From: Streptomyces sp. SS1-1
GTDB taxonomy: Bacteria; Actinomycetota; Actinomycetes; Streptomycetales; Streptomycetaceae
DNA length: 64,000 nucleotides
Direction: 5' to 3'
Assembly: GCF_008973465.1 (NCBI RefSeq)
Contig: NZ_WBXN01000004.1
Coordinates: forward strand, 7,108,501-7,172,500
The stretch's first letter is position 1, and each line of letters opens with the position of its first letter. Position numbers and translations under genes: made by a program. Shown here piece by piece: positions 35,008 through 43,331 of the stretch. The notes beneath the pieces were generated by a model, which saw nothing but the letters and a program-made list of their open reading frames with translations, did not search any database and had not been told where the DNA came from.

Positions 35008-36215
35008 GGGAGGCGGTCTCCGGATCGTGGGGCGGGGTGGGATCGGCGGGGCAGGAAGGGCAGTTCGAGAGCGGTGCGCAGCATCGGGCCCACGGGGCCG
35101 CGCAGTCCGATGGACCACTCCTCGCGGAGCGTGGTGGCGCCGTCGAGGAACCGCAGCAGCCGCTCGGCCGGGGTGTGGGCGAACAGCCCCGTGAAGAAGG
35201 CGGGTCCGTCGATCCGCCCGGTGTCCAGGGCGCGCAGCATCACCGCGTCCATGGCGAGGGCCCGCCGCCCGTGCGGCGCCGGCACGTGCGGGCGGCCCCC
35301 GGCCAGGGAGGCGGCGATCGCCCGGCTCTGACGCTGGGCGGCGGCGAAGGTGTAGCCGGTCGAGGGGCGGGTCGCGCCGCCCGCCGTTCCGATCCGGTAC
35401 ACCACGGGCCCGACCCGTACCGGGAACCGCGCGTCGGTCATCGGCACGACACCCTGCTCGGCCGTCTCCACGGCGAACTCGCCCAGGCCGAGGACGTCGT
35501 GGCAGTACCGGTCGAGGGCCTTCTCGTACGCCGGGGTGGTCAGGGGCGTCCGGGAGAACTCGGTGTACTCGACGAGGGCGCGGTCGGGCGCCAGCGGCAG
35601 GACGTACCCGAACGCGAGCCCGTGCGCGGGCTGCGGCACCCGGAAGTCCATCAGGTCGGCGACAGCGGGGTCGAACCGCGGCTGTTCCGTCCGTACGAAC
35701 CAGCCCCGGAAGTGCTGCAGCAACCGCGTGCGGGCCGGCGGCAGGGCGCCCGGGGGCCGTGAGTCGAAGACGAGGCGGGCCCGTACGGTCAGCCGACTCC
35801 CGTCCGGCGCCGTGCAGTCGGCCTCCGCCCCGCCGGGCGTGTCGCGTACCGCGCCGGCCGTGGCCCGCAGGACGCCGCAGCCGGGCCGCTCCGCCAGCCG
35901 GGCGTGCACGTACTCCTCGAAGCGCGTCGAACGCAGCATCCGGTACCGCAGTGGCGACGGGTCGACGGTGTGCGCGGCGCCGTCGCCGCCGTGCACCCGC
36001 AGCCGCGGCCAGGACGCGCTGACGATCTCGTCGAGGCCGCAGGTGCCGTCGTCCCAGAAGCACCAGGTGCGGGGCGGGGGGCGGGACGGGCCGTCGGGCG
36101 GTTCCACCACGAGCACGCCCACCCGGCCGGTCCCGGCCAGCCGGTCGGCGAGGGAGAGCCCGGCCGCACCGCCGCCCAGGACCAGCACGTCGGTCTCCCG
36201 GACGGTTCCGCTCAT
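35004..36215 (-). CDS. crtY: Lycopene beta-cyclase
   Basis: 403 residues of the CrtY/CrtL flavoprotein cyclase family that closes lycopene into beta-carotene. N-terminal VLVLGGGAAGLSLADRLAGTG FAD site, RTWCFWDDGTC, RTEQPRFDPAVADLMDFRVPQ, and GTAGGATRPSTGYTFAAAQRQS are typical of the family. The ATG at 36213-36215 overlaps the stop of a 68-codon ORF (36212-36418) that has a far better ribosome site, so crtY may be translated by coupling. Heads crtY-crtT-crtU. Confidence 0.92.
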   Translation of the reverse strand: MSGTVRETDVLVLGGGAAGLSLADRLAGTGRVGVLVVEPPDGPSRPPPRTWCFWDDGTCGLDEIVSASWPRLRVHGGDGAAHTVDPSPLRYRMLRSTRFEEYVHARLAERPGCGVLRATAGAVRDTPGGAEADCTAPDGSRLTVRARLVFDSRPPGALPPARTRLLQHFRGWFVRTEQPRFDPAVADLMDFRVPQPAHGLAFGYVLPLAPDRALVEYTEFSRTPLTTPAYEKALDRYCHDVLGLGEFAVETAEQGVVPMTDARFPVRVGPVVYRIGTAGGATRPSTGYTFAAAQRQSRAIAASLAGGRPHVPAPHGRRALAMDAVMLRALDTGRIDGPAFFTGLFAHTPAERLLRFLDGATTLREEWSIGLRGPVGPMLRTALELPFLPRRSHPAPRSGDRLP

Positions 36216-36418
36216 ACGGCCCCCCGGCGGGTGGCCGTGCGCACAAGGGGGCCGTCGGTGGTCACGCCGCGCTCCGGATCTGGGGGTCGGTCGCCGTCTC
36301 GGTACGCCCCCTCTTCCGGCCGACGCCCGGCCCCGGATGCACCCGGGCAGGACCGGGCGACGCCGTGCGCGCGCACCGGCGTCCGCTCCCCGCGGCTCCC
36401 GTACGGACAGGCCGTCAT
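36212..36418 (-). CDS. Small ORF coupled to crtY
   Basis: 68 codons, starting at ATG 36418 with an excellent GAGGAGG site and ending in an ATGA overlap with crtY. The product is Arg/Gly/Pro-rich (MTACPYGSRGERTPVR at the start), soluble, with no motif. It may be a real small protein or a leader whose translation opens crtY. It fills most of the 344-bp crtY-litR gap; the rest (36419-36559) holds the promoter and two direct copies of GATGCGCG (36520-36527, 36533-36540). Confidence 0.5.
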   Translation of the reverse strand: MTACPYGSRGERTPVRAHGVARSCPGASGAGRRPEEGAYRDGDRPPDPERGVTTDGPLVRTATRRGAV

Positions 36419-36559
36419 GGTCCTCCTCGCCTCGTCGCGACCAGAGCTACCGCGCCGGGCGGGCCGTGGGCGGACGGCCCGCCCGTGGCCCCGGCGCGGC
36501 CACCCGAATCGCCCTGCGCGATGCGCGTACCCGATGCGCGGCGGCCGAGACGGCTCCGG

Positions 36560-37552
36560 TCACCCCGGCATGTTCTGCTCCACGGCGGCGACCCCCTCCG
36601 CCAGGCTCGTCGGGCGGGGCATGCCGGGCATCGGGGCCCCGGCCCAGCCCGGCCCCAGGGGCAGCACGACCGGTCGCCGGCGCGCCCCCCGCACCCCCCA
36701 CTCCATCGCGGCCACGTGCTGGGCCAGCGGCCGGCTCGCCGTCGACCGCGCCTGCGCCCACAGCCCCACCACCGAGGGCCCGGTCCGCCGTACGGCCGCC
36801 ACCAGCGACCCGGCCGGCAGCGCCCCGCCGAACATCCGCACGGGGACGCCCCGTTCGGACAGGGCGGCGGCCAGCACCTCCAGCGGAAGCGTGTGGGTCT
36901 CCCCGGGCACGCAGGCGAGCACGGCGACGGCGTCCGGGCGGTCCGCCGCGACCGGTCGCGCGCCGCGCCGCAGCGCCCCGGAGACATGCCAGGACAGGAA
37001 GTGCTCCACCTCGACGTAGCGGTCGCCCGAGCTCTCCCACTTCCGGCCCACCGCCTGCAGCGTCGGCATGATCACCTCGGTCCAGGCGGTGATCATGCCG
37101 TGCTCCTCGATCGCGTCCGCGAGCAGGGCGTCCAGCGCGGACGCGTCCAGCCGCAGCGCCGCGCGGGCGATGCCCTTGCACTCCTGGCGCACGTCCCCGA
37201 GCCGCAGCCCGCTGCCGGCCCGGCTGCGCCCGGCCGTGACCCGCCGGGCCGGGGGATCGACGCGCGGGCGGGAGGCACCGGTGTCCTCCGGGGCCTCCTC
37301 GCGGGCCAGGCGAGCCGCCTCGGCCGGGGGGAGGCCGTTGGCGGTGAGCGCGCACATGCGTTCCAGCCGGGCGATGTCGGCGGGCGTCCAGCGGCGGTGC
37401 CTGCCGCCCGTGTGCGCGTCCGGGCCCAGGCCGTAGCGCCGGTCCCAGGTGCGGACGGTCGTGGGGGCCACCCCGAGCCGCCGGGCCACCTCGCCCGTCG
37501 TCAGCCCGCCGCCGCGCCCGGCGTCCCCGTCGTCGTTCGTGCGTGTGTCCAC
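36560..37552 (-). CDS. litR: LitR-type MerR regulator with cobalamin-binding domain
   Basis: 330 residues. MerR DNA-binding head (about 17-80; TTGEVARRLGVAPTTVRTWDRRYGL). A four-helix light-sensing region follows (about 115-195), then a Rossmann B12-binding domain. Trp172 and Glu183-His184 form the capping signature of CarH/LitR, here with ten residues between, one more than the usual nine. His220 in PGETHTLPL is the expected lower cobalt ligand. In related species LitR with AdoCbl represses crt and lit genes in the dark and releases them in light. The GTG at 37550-37552 begins where the protein looks conserved; an ATG at 37645 is too far upstream and runs through the operator. Divergent from litS. 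Confidence 0.88.
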   Translation of the reverse strand: MDTRTNDDGDAGRGGGLTTGEVARRLGVAPTTVRTWDRRYGLGPDAHTGGRHRRWTPADIARLERMCALTANGLPPAEAARLAREEAPEDTGASRPRVDPPARRVTAGRSRAGSGLRLGDVRQECKGIARAALRLDASALDALLADAIEEHGMITAWTEVIMPTLQAVGRKWESSGDRYVEVEHFLSWHVSGALRRGARPVAADRPDAVAVLACVPGETHTLPLEVLAAALSERGVPVRMFGGALPAGSLVAAVRRTGPSVVGLWAQARSTASRPLAQHVAAMEWGVRGARRRPVVLPLGPGWAGAPMPGMPRPTSLAEGVAAVEQNMPG

Positions 37553-37572
37553 CCCGGCAGTGTACGACGCAC

Positions 37573-37599
37573 AAACGACGCGTGTTGCTTGCGTCGTTT
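37573..37599. promoter_or_regulatory. Candidate LitR operator between litR and litS
   Basis: AAACGACGC (37573-37581) and its exact complement GCGTCGTTT (37591-37599) with a 9-bp spacer. A third CGACGC lies just left (37565-37570) in direct orientation. It sits 21 bp upstream of the litR start and 100 bp upstream of litS, ideal for a MerR-type repressor of both genes. Confidence 0.7.
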
Positions 37600-37698
37600 C
37601 GCCGTTCCGACACTGAGGGCCGCGCCGGTGAGCGGCGACAGTCACGGCTCGTCCGGCGGCCTTCCCGGCACACGGCGAGCGGCAGGAGGAACCGGGCC

Positions 37699-38322
37699 AT
37701 GAGCACGCAACTGCGAACCGTCACGTCCGCGCCCCCGTCCGCCGGCGGGGCGCCGGCCGAGGAGACCCTGTACGAGGAGGAGCTGGCCCGCGGTCTGCTC
37801 GCCGCCGACGAGCGGGCCTTCGCCGCGATCTACCGGCGCTGGGGCTCGCTGGTCCACACCATGGCCACCCGGTCCCTCGGCGACACCCACGAGGCCGAGG
37901 ACGTCACCCAGCAGGTGTTCATAGGCGCCTGGCGGGGCCGGCACGGCTTCCGTCCCGAGCGCGGCCCGCTCGGCGCCTGGCTCGTCGGCATCACCCGCCG
38001 CAAGATCGTCGACGCGCTCGCGGCCCGTACGAGGCGGCTGGCGCTGGCCGAGGCCGCCGGACACGGGTCCGGACCGGCGGTGGCCGGGGGCGCCGGGCCC
38101 GACGACGTCCTGGACCGGGTCCTGCTGGTGGACGAGCTGTCCCGGCTGCCCGCCCGACAGCGGCAGGTGCTCTGCCTGGCCTTCTTCCACGACCTGACGC
38201 AGGCCCAGATCGCCGAGCGCACCGGCCTGCCCCTGGGCACCGTCAAGAGCCACACCCGCCGCGGCCTGTACCGCCTCCGGGCCGCGCTCGAACAGGGCCG
38301 CGCCGACACGCACGCCGCGTAG
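37699..38322 (+). CDS. litS: ECF sigma factor, LitS-like
   Basis: 207 residues. Region 2 has FAAIYRRWGSLVHTMATRSLGDTHEAEDVTQQVFIGAWR, and region 4 has SRLPARQRQVLCLAFFHDLTQAQIAERTGLPLGTVKSH. It is divergent from the B12-binding regulator and close to crt genes, the arrangement of litR-litS in S. coelicolor, where LitS drives light-induced crt transcription. ATG 37699 has a perfect CAGGAGGA site. A putative anti-sigma gene follows on the same strand. Confidence 0.88.
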   Translation: MSTQLRTVTSAPPSAGGAPAEETLYEEELARGLLAADERAFAAIYRRWGSLVHTMATRSLGDTHEAEDVTQQVFIGAWRGRHGFRPERGPLGAWLVGITRRKIVDALAARTRRLALAEAAGHGSGPAVAGGAGPDDVLDRVLLVDELSRLPARQRQVLCLAFFHDLTQAQIAERTGLPLGTVKSHTRRGLYRLRAALEQGRADTHAA

Positions 38323-38406
38323 ACCCCTGCCCCGGACCGACCGGACCGCATCCACAGCACGCCTCACGCCGCATCCCCGCACCGCATCCACCGCACGCCC
38401 CGCGCC

Positions 38407-38436
38407 CGAAACAGCGACGAGCGAAACAGCGACGAG
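38407..38436 (+). repeat. Two perfect 15-bp direct repeats between litS and its anti-sigma gene
   Basis: CGAAACAGCGACGAG occurs twice in tandem. A 19-bp near-repeat (ACCGCATCCAC-GCACGCC) also recurs at 38345-38363 and 38381-38399. The 150-bp gap is otherwise without a gene. Confidence 0.6.
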
Positions 38437-38475
38437 TCCCCACCCAGGACGAGTGCACGCGCGAGAGGACGATCC

Positions 38476-38520
38476 ATGAAGGCCCGCTCCACCCCACGGC
38501 CCCCCGGCCGCCGTGTCTGA
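38476..38520 (+). CDS. Possible 14-residue leader ORF before the anti-sigma gene
   Basis: ATG 38476 has a good GAGAGGA site and opens a 14-codon frame (MKARSTPRPPGRRV) whose stop overlaps codons 2-3 of the downstream GTG-start gene. That gene has no ribosome site of its own, so the leader may couple translation. Short and Pro/Arg-rich; no independent function claimed. Confidence 0.35.
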   Translation: MKARSTPRPPGRRV

Positions 38521-38788
38521 GGCCGAGCCCCGGCACCTCGCGCCCGCCACCCTGGTGGAATGGGCGCTGCGCGGCGACGGACCCGGCGACGACGGCGAAG
38601 CCGCACGGCACCTCACGGGCTGCGCGGGTTGCCGGGAGCACCTGTCGCGGCTGCGCCGGGTCGTGACCGTCGCTCGCGAGGTCGAGGCGCGGGACGTCCC
38701 GTCCGCACCCGGCCGGCACGTCTGGGAGCGCATCGAGGACGAACTGCGCTCCTCACGCGAGCCGGACGACCCACGGCCCGAGGACTGA
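38513..38788 (+). CDS. Zinc-finger anti-sigma-like protein next to litS
   Basis: 91 residues. The HLTGCAGC segment is the H-x3-C-x2-C zinc motif of ZAS anti-sigma factors, with an upstream acidic helix LVEWALRGDG and a downstream SRLRRVVTVAREV helix. No membrane segment is present, so it would act in the cytoplasm. Adjacent to LitS on the same strand, it is the natural candidate to hold LitS inactive (inference). The GTG at 38513 is chosen by frame and family start; it overlaps the small leader. Confidence 0.75.
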   Translation: MSEAEPRHLAPATLVEWALRGDGPGDDGEAARHLTGCAGCREHLSRLRRVVTVAREVEARDVPSAPGRHVWERIEDELRSSREPDDPRPED

Positions 38789-38799
38789 GCCGGGCGCCC

Positions 38800-39006
38800 T
38801 CAGGGCGACTTCTCGGCGGAACGGCACACCGGGCACGTCATGCGCCGCGCCGGACGGCTGTGGATGACCTTGCCGGGCTGCGCGGAACCGCGCATCTGCA
38901 CCGGCTCCGTGTGGACGTGCTCGGGGCAGACGGCCGCTCCGCACACGTTGCACACCGCGACCGCCTCGGTCGTGCGGTCCACCTGGTTGCATTCGTAACA
39001 GTTCAT
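38800..39006 (-). CDS. DUF2180-type small zinc-ribbon protein
   Basis: 68 residues with three Cys pairs: CYEC, CNVC and CPVC, plus CPEH, arranged as zinc knuckles as in DUF2180 proteins of Streptomyces. No known function. ATG at 39004-39006. It converges on the anti-sigma gene with an 11-bp gap. Confidence 0.82.
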   Translation of the reverse strand: MNCYECNQVDRTTEAVAVCNVCGAAVCPEHVHTEPVQMRGSAQPGKVIHSRPARRMTCPVCRSAEKSP

Positions 39007-39255
39007 ATCCGGACCTCTCCGCCGGCGCGCCCGACAGCGTCGGCCCCGCACGCCTGCCGGGGGCCGGAGCTCCCGGCGACTGCTCCGCATGGCTATGGAA
39101 TGCCCGGCGGCGCCCCGCCGCAACTCAGGCGCCCGCGACGGCCCCTCACCCCGGTGGACGTGCTGGGCGGGACAGGGCCCCGCCCCGCCGTGACGATGAG
39201 CGGGGTGCACGCGGCAGCGGCGGCCCCCGCCCGTCGTCCCGACGCGAGGAGAGCC

Positions 39256-40434
39256 ATGAACGGACCAGACGCCGGCGGTGCCCCGGAGGGCGCCGTCCCC
39301 GACCTGCGGCGCGTAGGGGCGCACCCCGACTTCTGGTACCCGGTCGCGCTGTCCCGCACGGTGCGCCGCGGCCGGGCCGTCGCCGCCGTCTTCGCCGGGG
39401 AACGCATCGCCCTGTTCCGGACCCGCGGCGGCATCGTGCACGCCCTGGAGGACCGGTGCGCCCACCGGCAGGTGCCGCTCAGCATGGGCGTCGTGGAGGG
39501 CGAGACGCTGCGCTGCTGCTACCACGCCTGGGCCTACCGCGGCGACGGCCGCATCTCGCAGATCCCCTACCTCTCCAAGGGCGACCGCAGGCCGCCGCGC
39601 GGCGTGCGCGGCTACCCCGTCCGCGAGGCGTACGGGCTGGTGTTCGTCTTCCCCGGCGACCCGGAGAAGGCCGCCGTCACCGAACTCCCCGACCTGCCCG
39701 CGTACGGCTCAGCGCACTACCGGACCATGACGTTCTCCCGGACGGTGCGCTGCCACTACTCGTTCATGCACGAGAACCTCCTCGACATGAACCACCAGTT
39801 CCTGCACCGGGGCGTCGTCGGCACCCTGCACCCCGAACTGCTCGGCTACACCACCACGCCCCGCTCGGTGGAGGCGCGGTACCTGTTCACGCACGCCGGC
39901 GGCAAGCGCAACCGGGGCGCGGGCCTGCTCGCCGCCGAGGGACTGAGCGGCAAGGACTCCGCCGACGTCATGACGATCCGCACCGAGTACCCGTACCAGA
40001 CGCTCGACCTGGTGCCGGAGGGCGCCGACCACCCGGCGTTCCGGCTGTGGGCCGCGTACGTCCCCGAGGACGCCGAACAGCGCACCTGCCACGCCTACGG
40101 CCTGCTCATGATCGAGAAGCCGAAGGTCGCCGCCGCGCTGCACCTGGCGTGGCCGCTCATCCGGCGGTTCACCGAGCGGGTGTTCGCCGAGGACCGCATG
40201 GCCGTCGAGGCCGAGCAGCGGGCCTGGGACGAGCAGGGCGAGGACCGCAACCACGAGGTCTTCCCGCTGATCCTGGACGTCCGCTCGGTGCTGCGCGGCA
40301 ACGGCGTCCCGCTGGGCGCCGGCACCCCGGTGTGCGGGCCGGGCCCGTCCGGCGGCTGCGCGGAGGCCGCCGCGGGCCGCAGCCCGGCGTACGGCGGGAT
40401 GGGCGTCGAGTTCCCGGCGGTCGACGGGAGCTGA
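39256..40434 (+). CDS. Aromatic ring-hydroxylating-type Rieske oxygenase
   Basis: 392-residue alpha-subunit-like protein. Rieske ligands are CAHRQVPLS and CCYHAWAYRGDG. The catalytic half has HENLLDMNHQFLHRG, matching the mononuclear iron pair (two His, with a downstream Asp in LILDVRSV or nearby). MTFSRTVRCHYSFMHEN precedes it. Such enzymes hydroxylate or desaturate hydrophobic rings. Beside the crt and lit genes it could act on a carotenoid end group, but no electron-transfer partner is seen here. ATG 39256 follows GAGGAGAG. The C-terminal 60 residues are Gly-rich and low in complexity. Confidence 0.82.
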   Translation: MNGPDAGGAPEGAVPDLRRVGAHPDFWYPVALSRTVRRGRAVAAVFAGERIALFRTRGGIVHALEDRCAHRQVPLSMGVVEGETLRCCYHAWAYRGDGRISQIPYLSKGDRRPPRGVRGYPVREAYGLVFVFPGDPEKAAVTELPDLPAYGSAHYRTMTFSRTVRCHYSFMHENLLDMNHQFLHRGVVGTLHPELLGYTTTPRSVEARYLFTHAGGKRNRGAGLLAAEGLSGKDSADVMTIRTEYPYQTLDLVPEGADHPAFRLWAAYVPEDAEQRTCHAYGLLMIEKPKVAAALHLAWPLIRRFTERVFAEDRMAVEAEQRAWDEQGEDRNHEVFPLILDVRSVLRGNGVPLGAGTPVCGPGPSGGCAEAAAGRSPAYGGMGVEFPAVDGS

Positions 40435-40455
40435 CCGGCCGTGACCCCGGCGTGC

Positions 40456-40869
40456 TCAGCCCGCCGCGTTGTCGACGCGCAGCCGCACCTGCTCCTCCAG
40501 ACGGGCCAGACTGCCGTCGAGGGCGTCCGCGACCCGCGCCTCACCGGGGTCGTGGCGTTCGTCGAGGAAGGACAGATGGAGGGTCACCTCGCTGGCGCCG
40601 CTGTCGATCCCGGCGACCTGGAGCCAGCCCGCGTAACTGCCGTCGTCGCGGGTGCCCCACTCCAGCCGCATCTGCTCGGGCCGCGACCGCAGCAGCGCCG
40701 AGGTGTCCTCGTGGGTGCGGTCCTCGTGCACGGTCACGGCGGGCAGCTCCTCCGGCTCGACGTGCACCGCGTCGGGCAGCCAGCTGTCCAACTGGTCGAG
40801 GTTGGCGGCCTGGTCGAAGACGTGCTCCGGCTGCGCGGGCATCGTGCGGGAACGCTCGTACTCGGTCAT
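40456..40869 (-). CDS. SRPBCC family protein
   Basis: 137 residues with the START-like pattern: MPAQPEHVFDQAANLDQLDSW at the start, RLEWGTRDDGSYAGWLQV strands, and a long C-terminal helix DALDGSLARLEEQVRLRV. Small, cytoplasmic, ligand unknown. ATG at 40867-40869. Convergent with the Rieske gene by 21 bp and divergent from the antiporter. Confidence 0.78.
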   Translation of the reverse strand: MTEYERSRTMPAQPEHVFDQAANLDQLDSWLPDAVHVEPEELPAVTVHEDRTHEDTSALLRSRPEQMRLEWGTRDDGSYAGWLQVAGIDSGASEVTLHLSFLDERHDPGEARVADALDGSLARLEEQVRLRVDNAAG

Positions 40870-41077
40870 CGCTGCACCAGCCTTGCCTCGGGTGGTCCGG
40901 CTGACCGCGTTCCCGGGCCGCGCGGCCGTAACCGTCCCGCCCTCGTGACGGCAGGGACGGAAAAACGGTCATGGGAGGCCCGTGCCCGGGGTACGCGGGC
41001 CCGGTCCAGGGTGACGGCCGTGACGCCGCGCGACGCGCGGGACGGCACACGGCACGACGGGGAGGCGGGCACACGAC

Positions 41078-42754
41078 GTGACCATCGGTGACGCGGTCAG
41101 CGCGTGGCTGGGTGCGGGGGCGCTGCTCGCGGCGGTGCTGCCGCGGGTCGTGGCGGGACGGCCGCTGTCGCTGCCGCTGGTCTTCCTGGCGGCCGGTGTC
41201 GGCGTGTACCTGCTGCCCCTCCCGCTGCCCGAGGTCGATCCGGTCGCCGACCGGCTGCTCACCGAGCACATCACCGAGATCGTGGTGATCATCGCGCTGA
41301 TGGGCGCCGGGCTGGCCCTCAACCGCCCGGTCGGCCTGCACCGCTGGGGCACCACCTGGCGGCTGCTGGGCATCACCATGCCGCTGACGGTCGGGGTGAC
41401 GGCGCTGACCGCCTGGTGGCTGCTGGACTGGCCGCCCGCCGCCGCGCTCCTGCTCGCCGCGGTCCTCGCGCCGACCGACCCGGTGCTCGCCTCCGAGGTC
41501 CGGGTGGGGGAGCCCACCGAGGACCCGCACGACGAGGACGAGGTGCGCTTCTCCCTCACGAGCGAGGCGGGACTCAACGACGGCCTCGCCTTCCCGCTGA
41601 CGTACGCGGCGCTGGCGCTGGTGGCCGCCGCGGGCAGCGGCTGGTCGGCCGACTGGATCGGCGAGTGGGCGGCGAAGGACCTCTTCCTGAAGTCCGTGAT
41701 CGGCGTGGTGAGCGGTCTGGTCGTCGGGCGGCTGCTGGGCTGGCTGTTCTTCTGGACCCGCTGGCCCGTGCTGCGGCTGTCCGAGCACCGGGAGGGCTTC
41801 GTCGCCCTGGGGGCGACCTTCCTGTCGTACGGGGTGACGGAACTCGTCGGCGGGTACGGCTTCCTGGCCGTGTTCGTCACCGCGTGCGCGCTGCGGGCGG
41901 CCGAGCGCGCCCACGGCTTCCACAACGTCCTGCACGACTTCGTCGAACAGGTCGAACGGTTGTTCACCGCGGCCGTGCTGTTCCTGCTGGGCGCGTTCGT
42001 CGCCCGGGGCGGCCTCGCCGACCTGACCTGGCAGGGCGCGGTCACGGCGGTGCTCCTCGTGCTGGTGATCCGCCCCTGGGCGGGCTGGGTCGGGCTCCTC
42101 GGCGGACGGCCGGGCCGCCGGGAACGCCGGGTGATCGCGGCGTACGGCATCCGCGGCATCGGATCGCTGTACTACCTCGCGTACGCCCTCGGCCACCACG
42201 CCTTCCCGGTGGCGGCCCGCGAGCTGTGGGCGGTGGTGACGTTCACCGTGCTGCTCTCGGTCGTCGTGCACGGGGTGACGTCGGGCCCGGTGGTCAGCCG
42301 CCTGGACCGGCTGCGCGACGCCGCGGAGGACGGCCGGGACGGAGGAGCAGAAGCTGCGGAACGGGCCCGGCGCCCCCAGGCTGGACCCGAGCACCCCGGC
42401 GACGGACGGAAGAGGGACGGCGTGGACGACGCGGAGCGCGAGGAGACCTGGAGCGAGTTCCGGGACGTGGTGAACATGACACCGTCCCGGCTCGACGAGT
42501 GGCTCGGGACCGACGAGTCACGCGAGGCCGGGCAGCACAAGGACGGCGGCGAGTCCACCGGGCACGCCTCCGGGCGGCGGATCGCCGAGATCCTCCGTAC
42601 GAAGAAGGGCGACCTGACGGACGACGACTACGGGCACATGCGCAAGGTCGTCGGCTATGTCCGCCGCCATCTGGCCCAGCGGCCCTCCGGAGACGTGAAG
42701 GAGAGCCGCTGGCGGTACTCGCTGATGAACTGGGGTCACGACCCGCTGGCCTGA
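41078..42754 (+). CDS. NhaP-type Na+/H+ antiporter fused to DUF3140
   Basis: 558 residues. About 12 membrane helices (1-420) with the CPA1 cation-transport landmarks APTDPVLASEV and SEAGLNDGLAFPLTYAALALV and RGIGSLYYLAYALG. An acidic linker (421-450) leads to a C-terminal DUF3140-like domain (about 450-558; EETWSEFRDVVNMTPSRLDEWLG, GHMRKVVGYVRRHLAQRP). DUF3140 is normally a separate small protein. An in-frame GTG at 42422 with GGAAGAGG upstream could give the domain alone. GTG start at 41078 with GGGGAGG upstream. Confidence 0.82.
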   Translation: MTIGDAVSAWLGAGALLAAVLPRVVAGRPLSLPLVFLAAGVGVYLLPLPLPEVDPVADRLLTEHITEIVVIIALMGAGLALNRPVGLHRWGTTWRLLGITMPLTVGVTALTAWWLLDWPPAAALLLAAVLAPTDPVLASEVRVGEPTEDPHDEDEVRFSLTSEAGLNDGLAFPLTYAALALVAAAGSGWSADWIGEWAAKDLFLKSVIGVVSGLVVGRLLGWLFFWTRWPVLRLSEHREGFVALGATFLSYGVTELVGGYGFLAVFVTACALRAAERAHGFHNVLHDFVEQVERLFTAAVLFLLGAFVARGGLADLTWQGAVTAVLLVLVIRPWAGWVGLLGGRPGRRERRVIAAYGIRGIGSLYYLAYALGHHAFPVAARELWAVVTFTVLLSVVVHGVTSGPVVSRLDRLRDAAEDGRDGGAEAAERARRPQAGPEHPGDGRKRDGVDDAEREETWSEFRDVVNMTPSRLDEWLGTDESREAGQHKDGGESTGHASGRRIAEILRTKKGDLTDDDYGHMRKVVGYVRRHLAQRPSGDVKESRWRYSLMNWGHDPLA

Positions 42755-42764
42755 CGGCCGGCGG

Positions 42765-43223
42765 TCAGCTCGGCGCGATGGCCGTCTCCGCCGCCGTCCT
42801 GATCCGCTCGCCGAACGCGGGCGCGTCCTTGCGGGAGGCGGCCACGGCCAGGCCCACCAGGAGCTTGCCGATCCCGTGGCCCTCCAGGACGTTGTAGAGG
42901 CGGACCCGGGTGCGGCCGTCGCCGACCGGCTCCAGGTCGTAGCCGCCCTCGTCGGCCGTCACACTGTTCTTGGACACCTCCTCCCACCGGATCCGGGCCG
43001 GAGCCTGGAGCTCGGTGATGCGGAACTCCCGGGCCGTCTTCATCCCGGCGTCCTTGACGGTGCTGCGGAAGACCGTGCCCACGGCGGTCGGCGCGTCGGG
43101 GACGCGCTCGATCCTCTGCACACGGGGGCTGAACTGCGGGTCGTTGCGGCCGTCGGCGAGATAGTCGAACACCGCGTCCACGGGCCGGTCGACCTCGAAG
43201 GTCGTCTCGAACTGTCCGGACAT
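42765..43223 (-). CDS. SRPBCC family protein
   Basis: 152 residues of the START-like fold: QFETTFEVDRPVDAVFDYLADG, SPRVQRIERVPDAPTAVGTVF, RIRWEEVSKNSVTADEGGYDL and a C-terminal helix. Typical of polyketide cyclase/dehydrase-like proteins. ATG 43223 has GGGAGGAG at good spacing; an ATG five codons upstream is less well placed. It converges on the antiporter-DUF3140 gene with a 10-bp gap. Confidence 0.8.
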   Translation of the reverse strand: MSGQFETTFEVDRPVDAVFDYLADGRNDPQFSPRVQRIERVPDAPTAVGTVFRSTVKDAGMKTAREFRITELQAPARIRWEEVSKNSVTADEGGYDLEPVGDGRTRVRLYNVLEGHGIGKLLVGLAVAASRKDAPAFGERIRTAAETAIAPS

Positions 43224-43331
43224 CGGCACTCCTCCCAAGTCGGGGCAGTCGTCTGCCCGCGACCCTATGGGAGAGCGGCCCGGCTCGCGAGGCGAACGGG
43301 TGAACGCCCCCGCGCTCCGGAGTGCCGGGGT

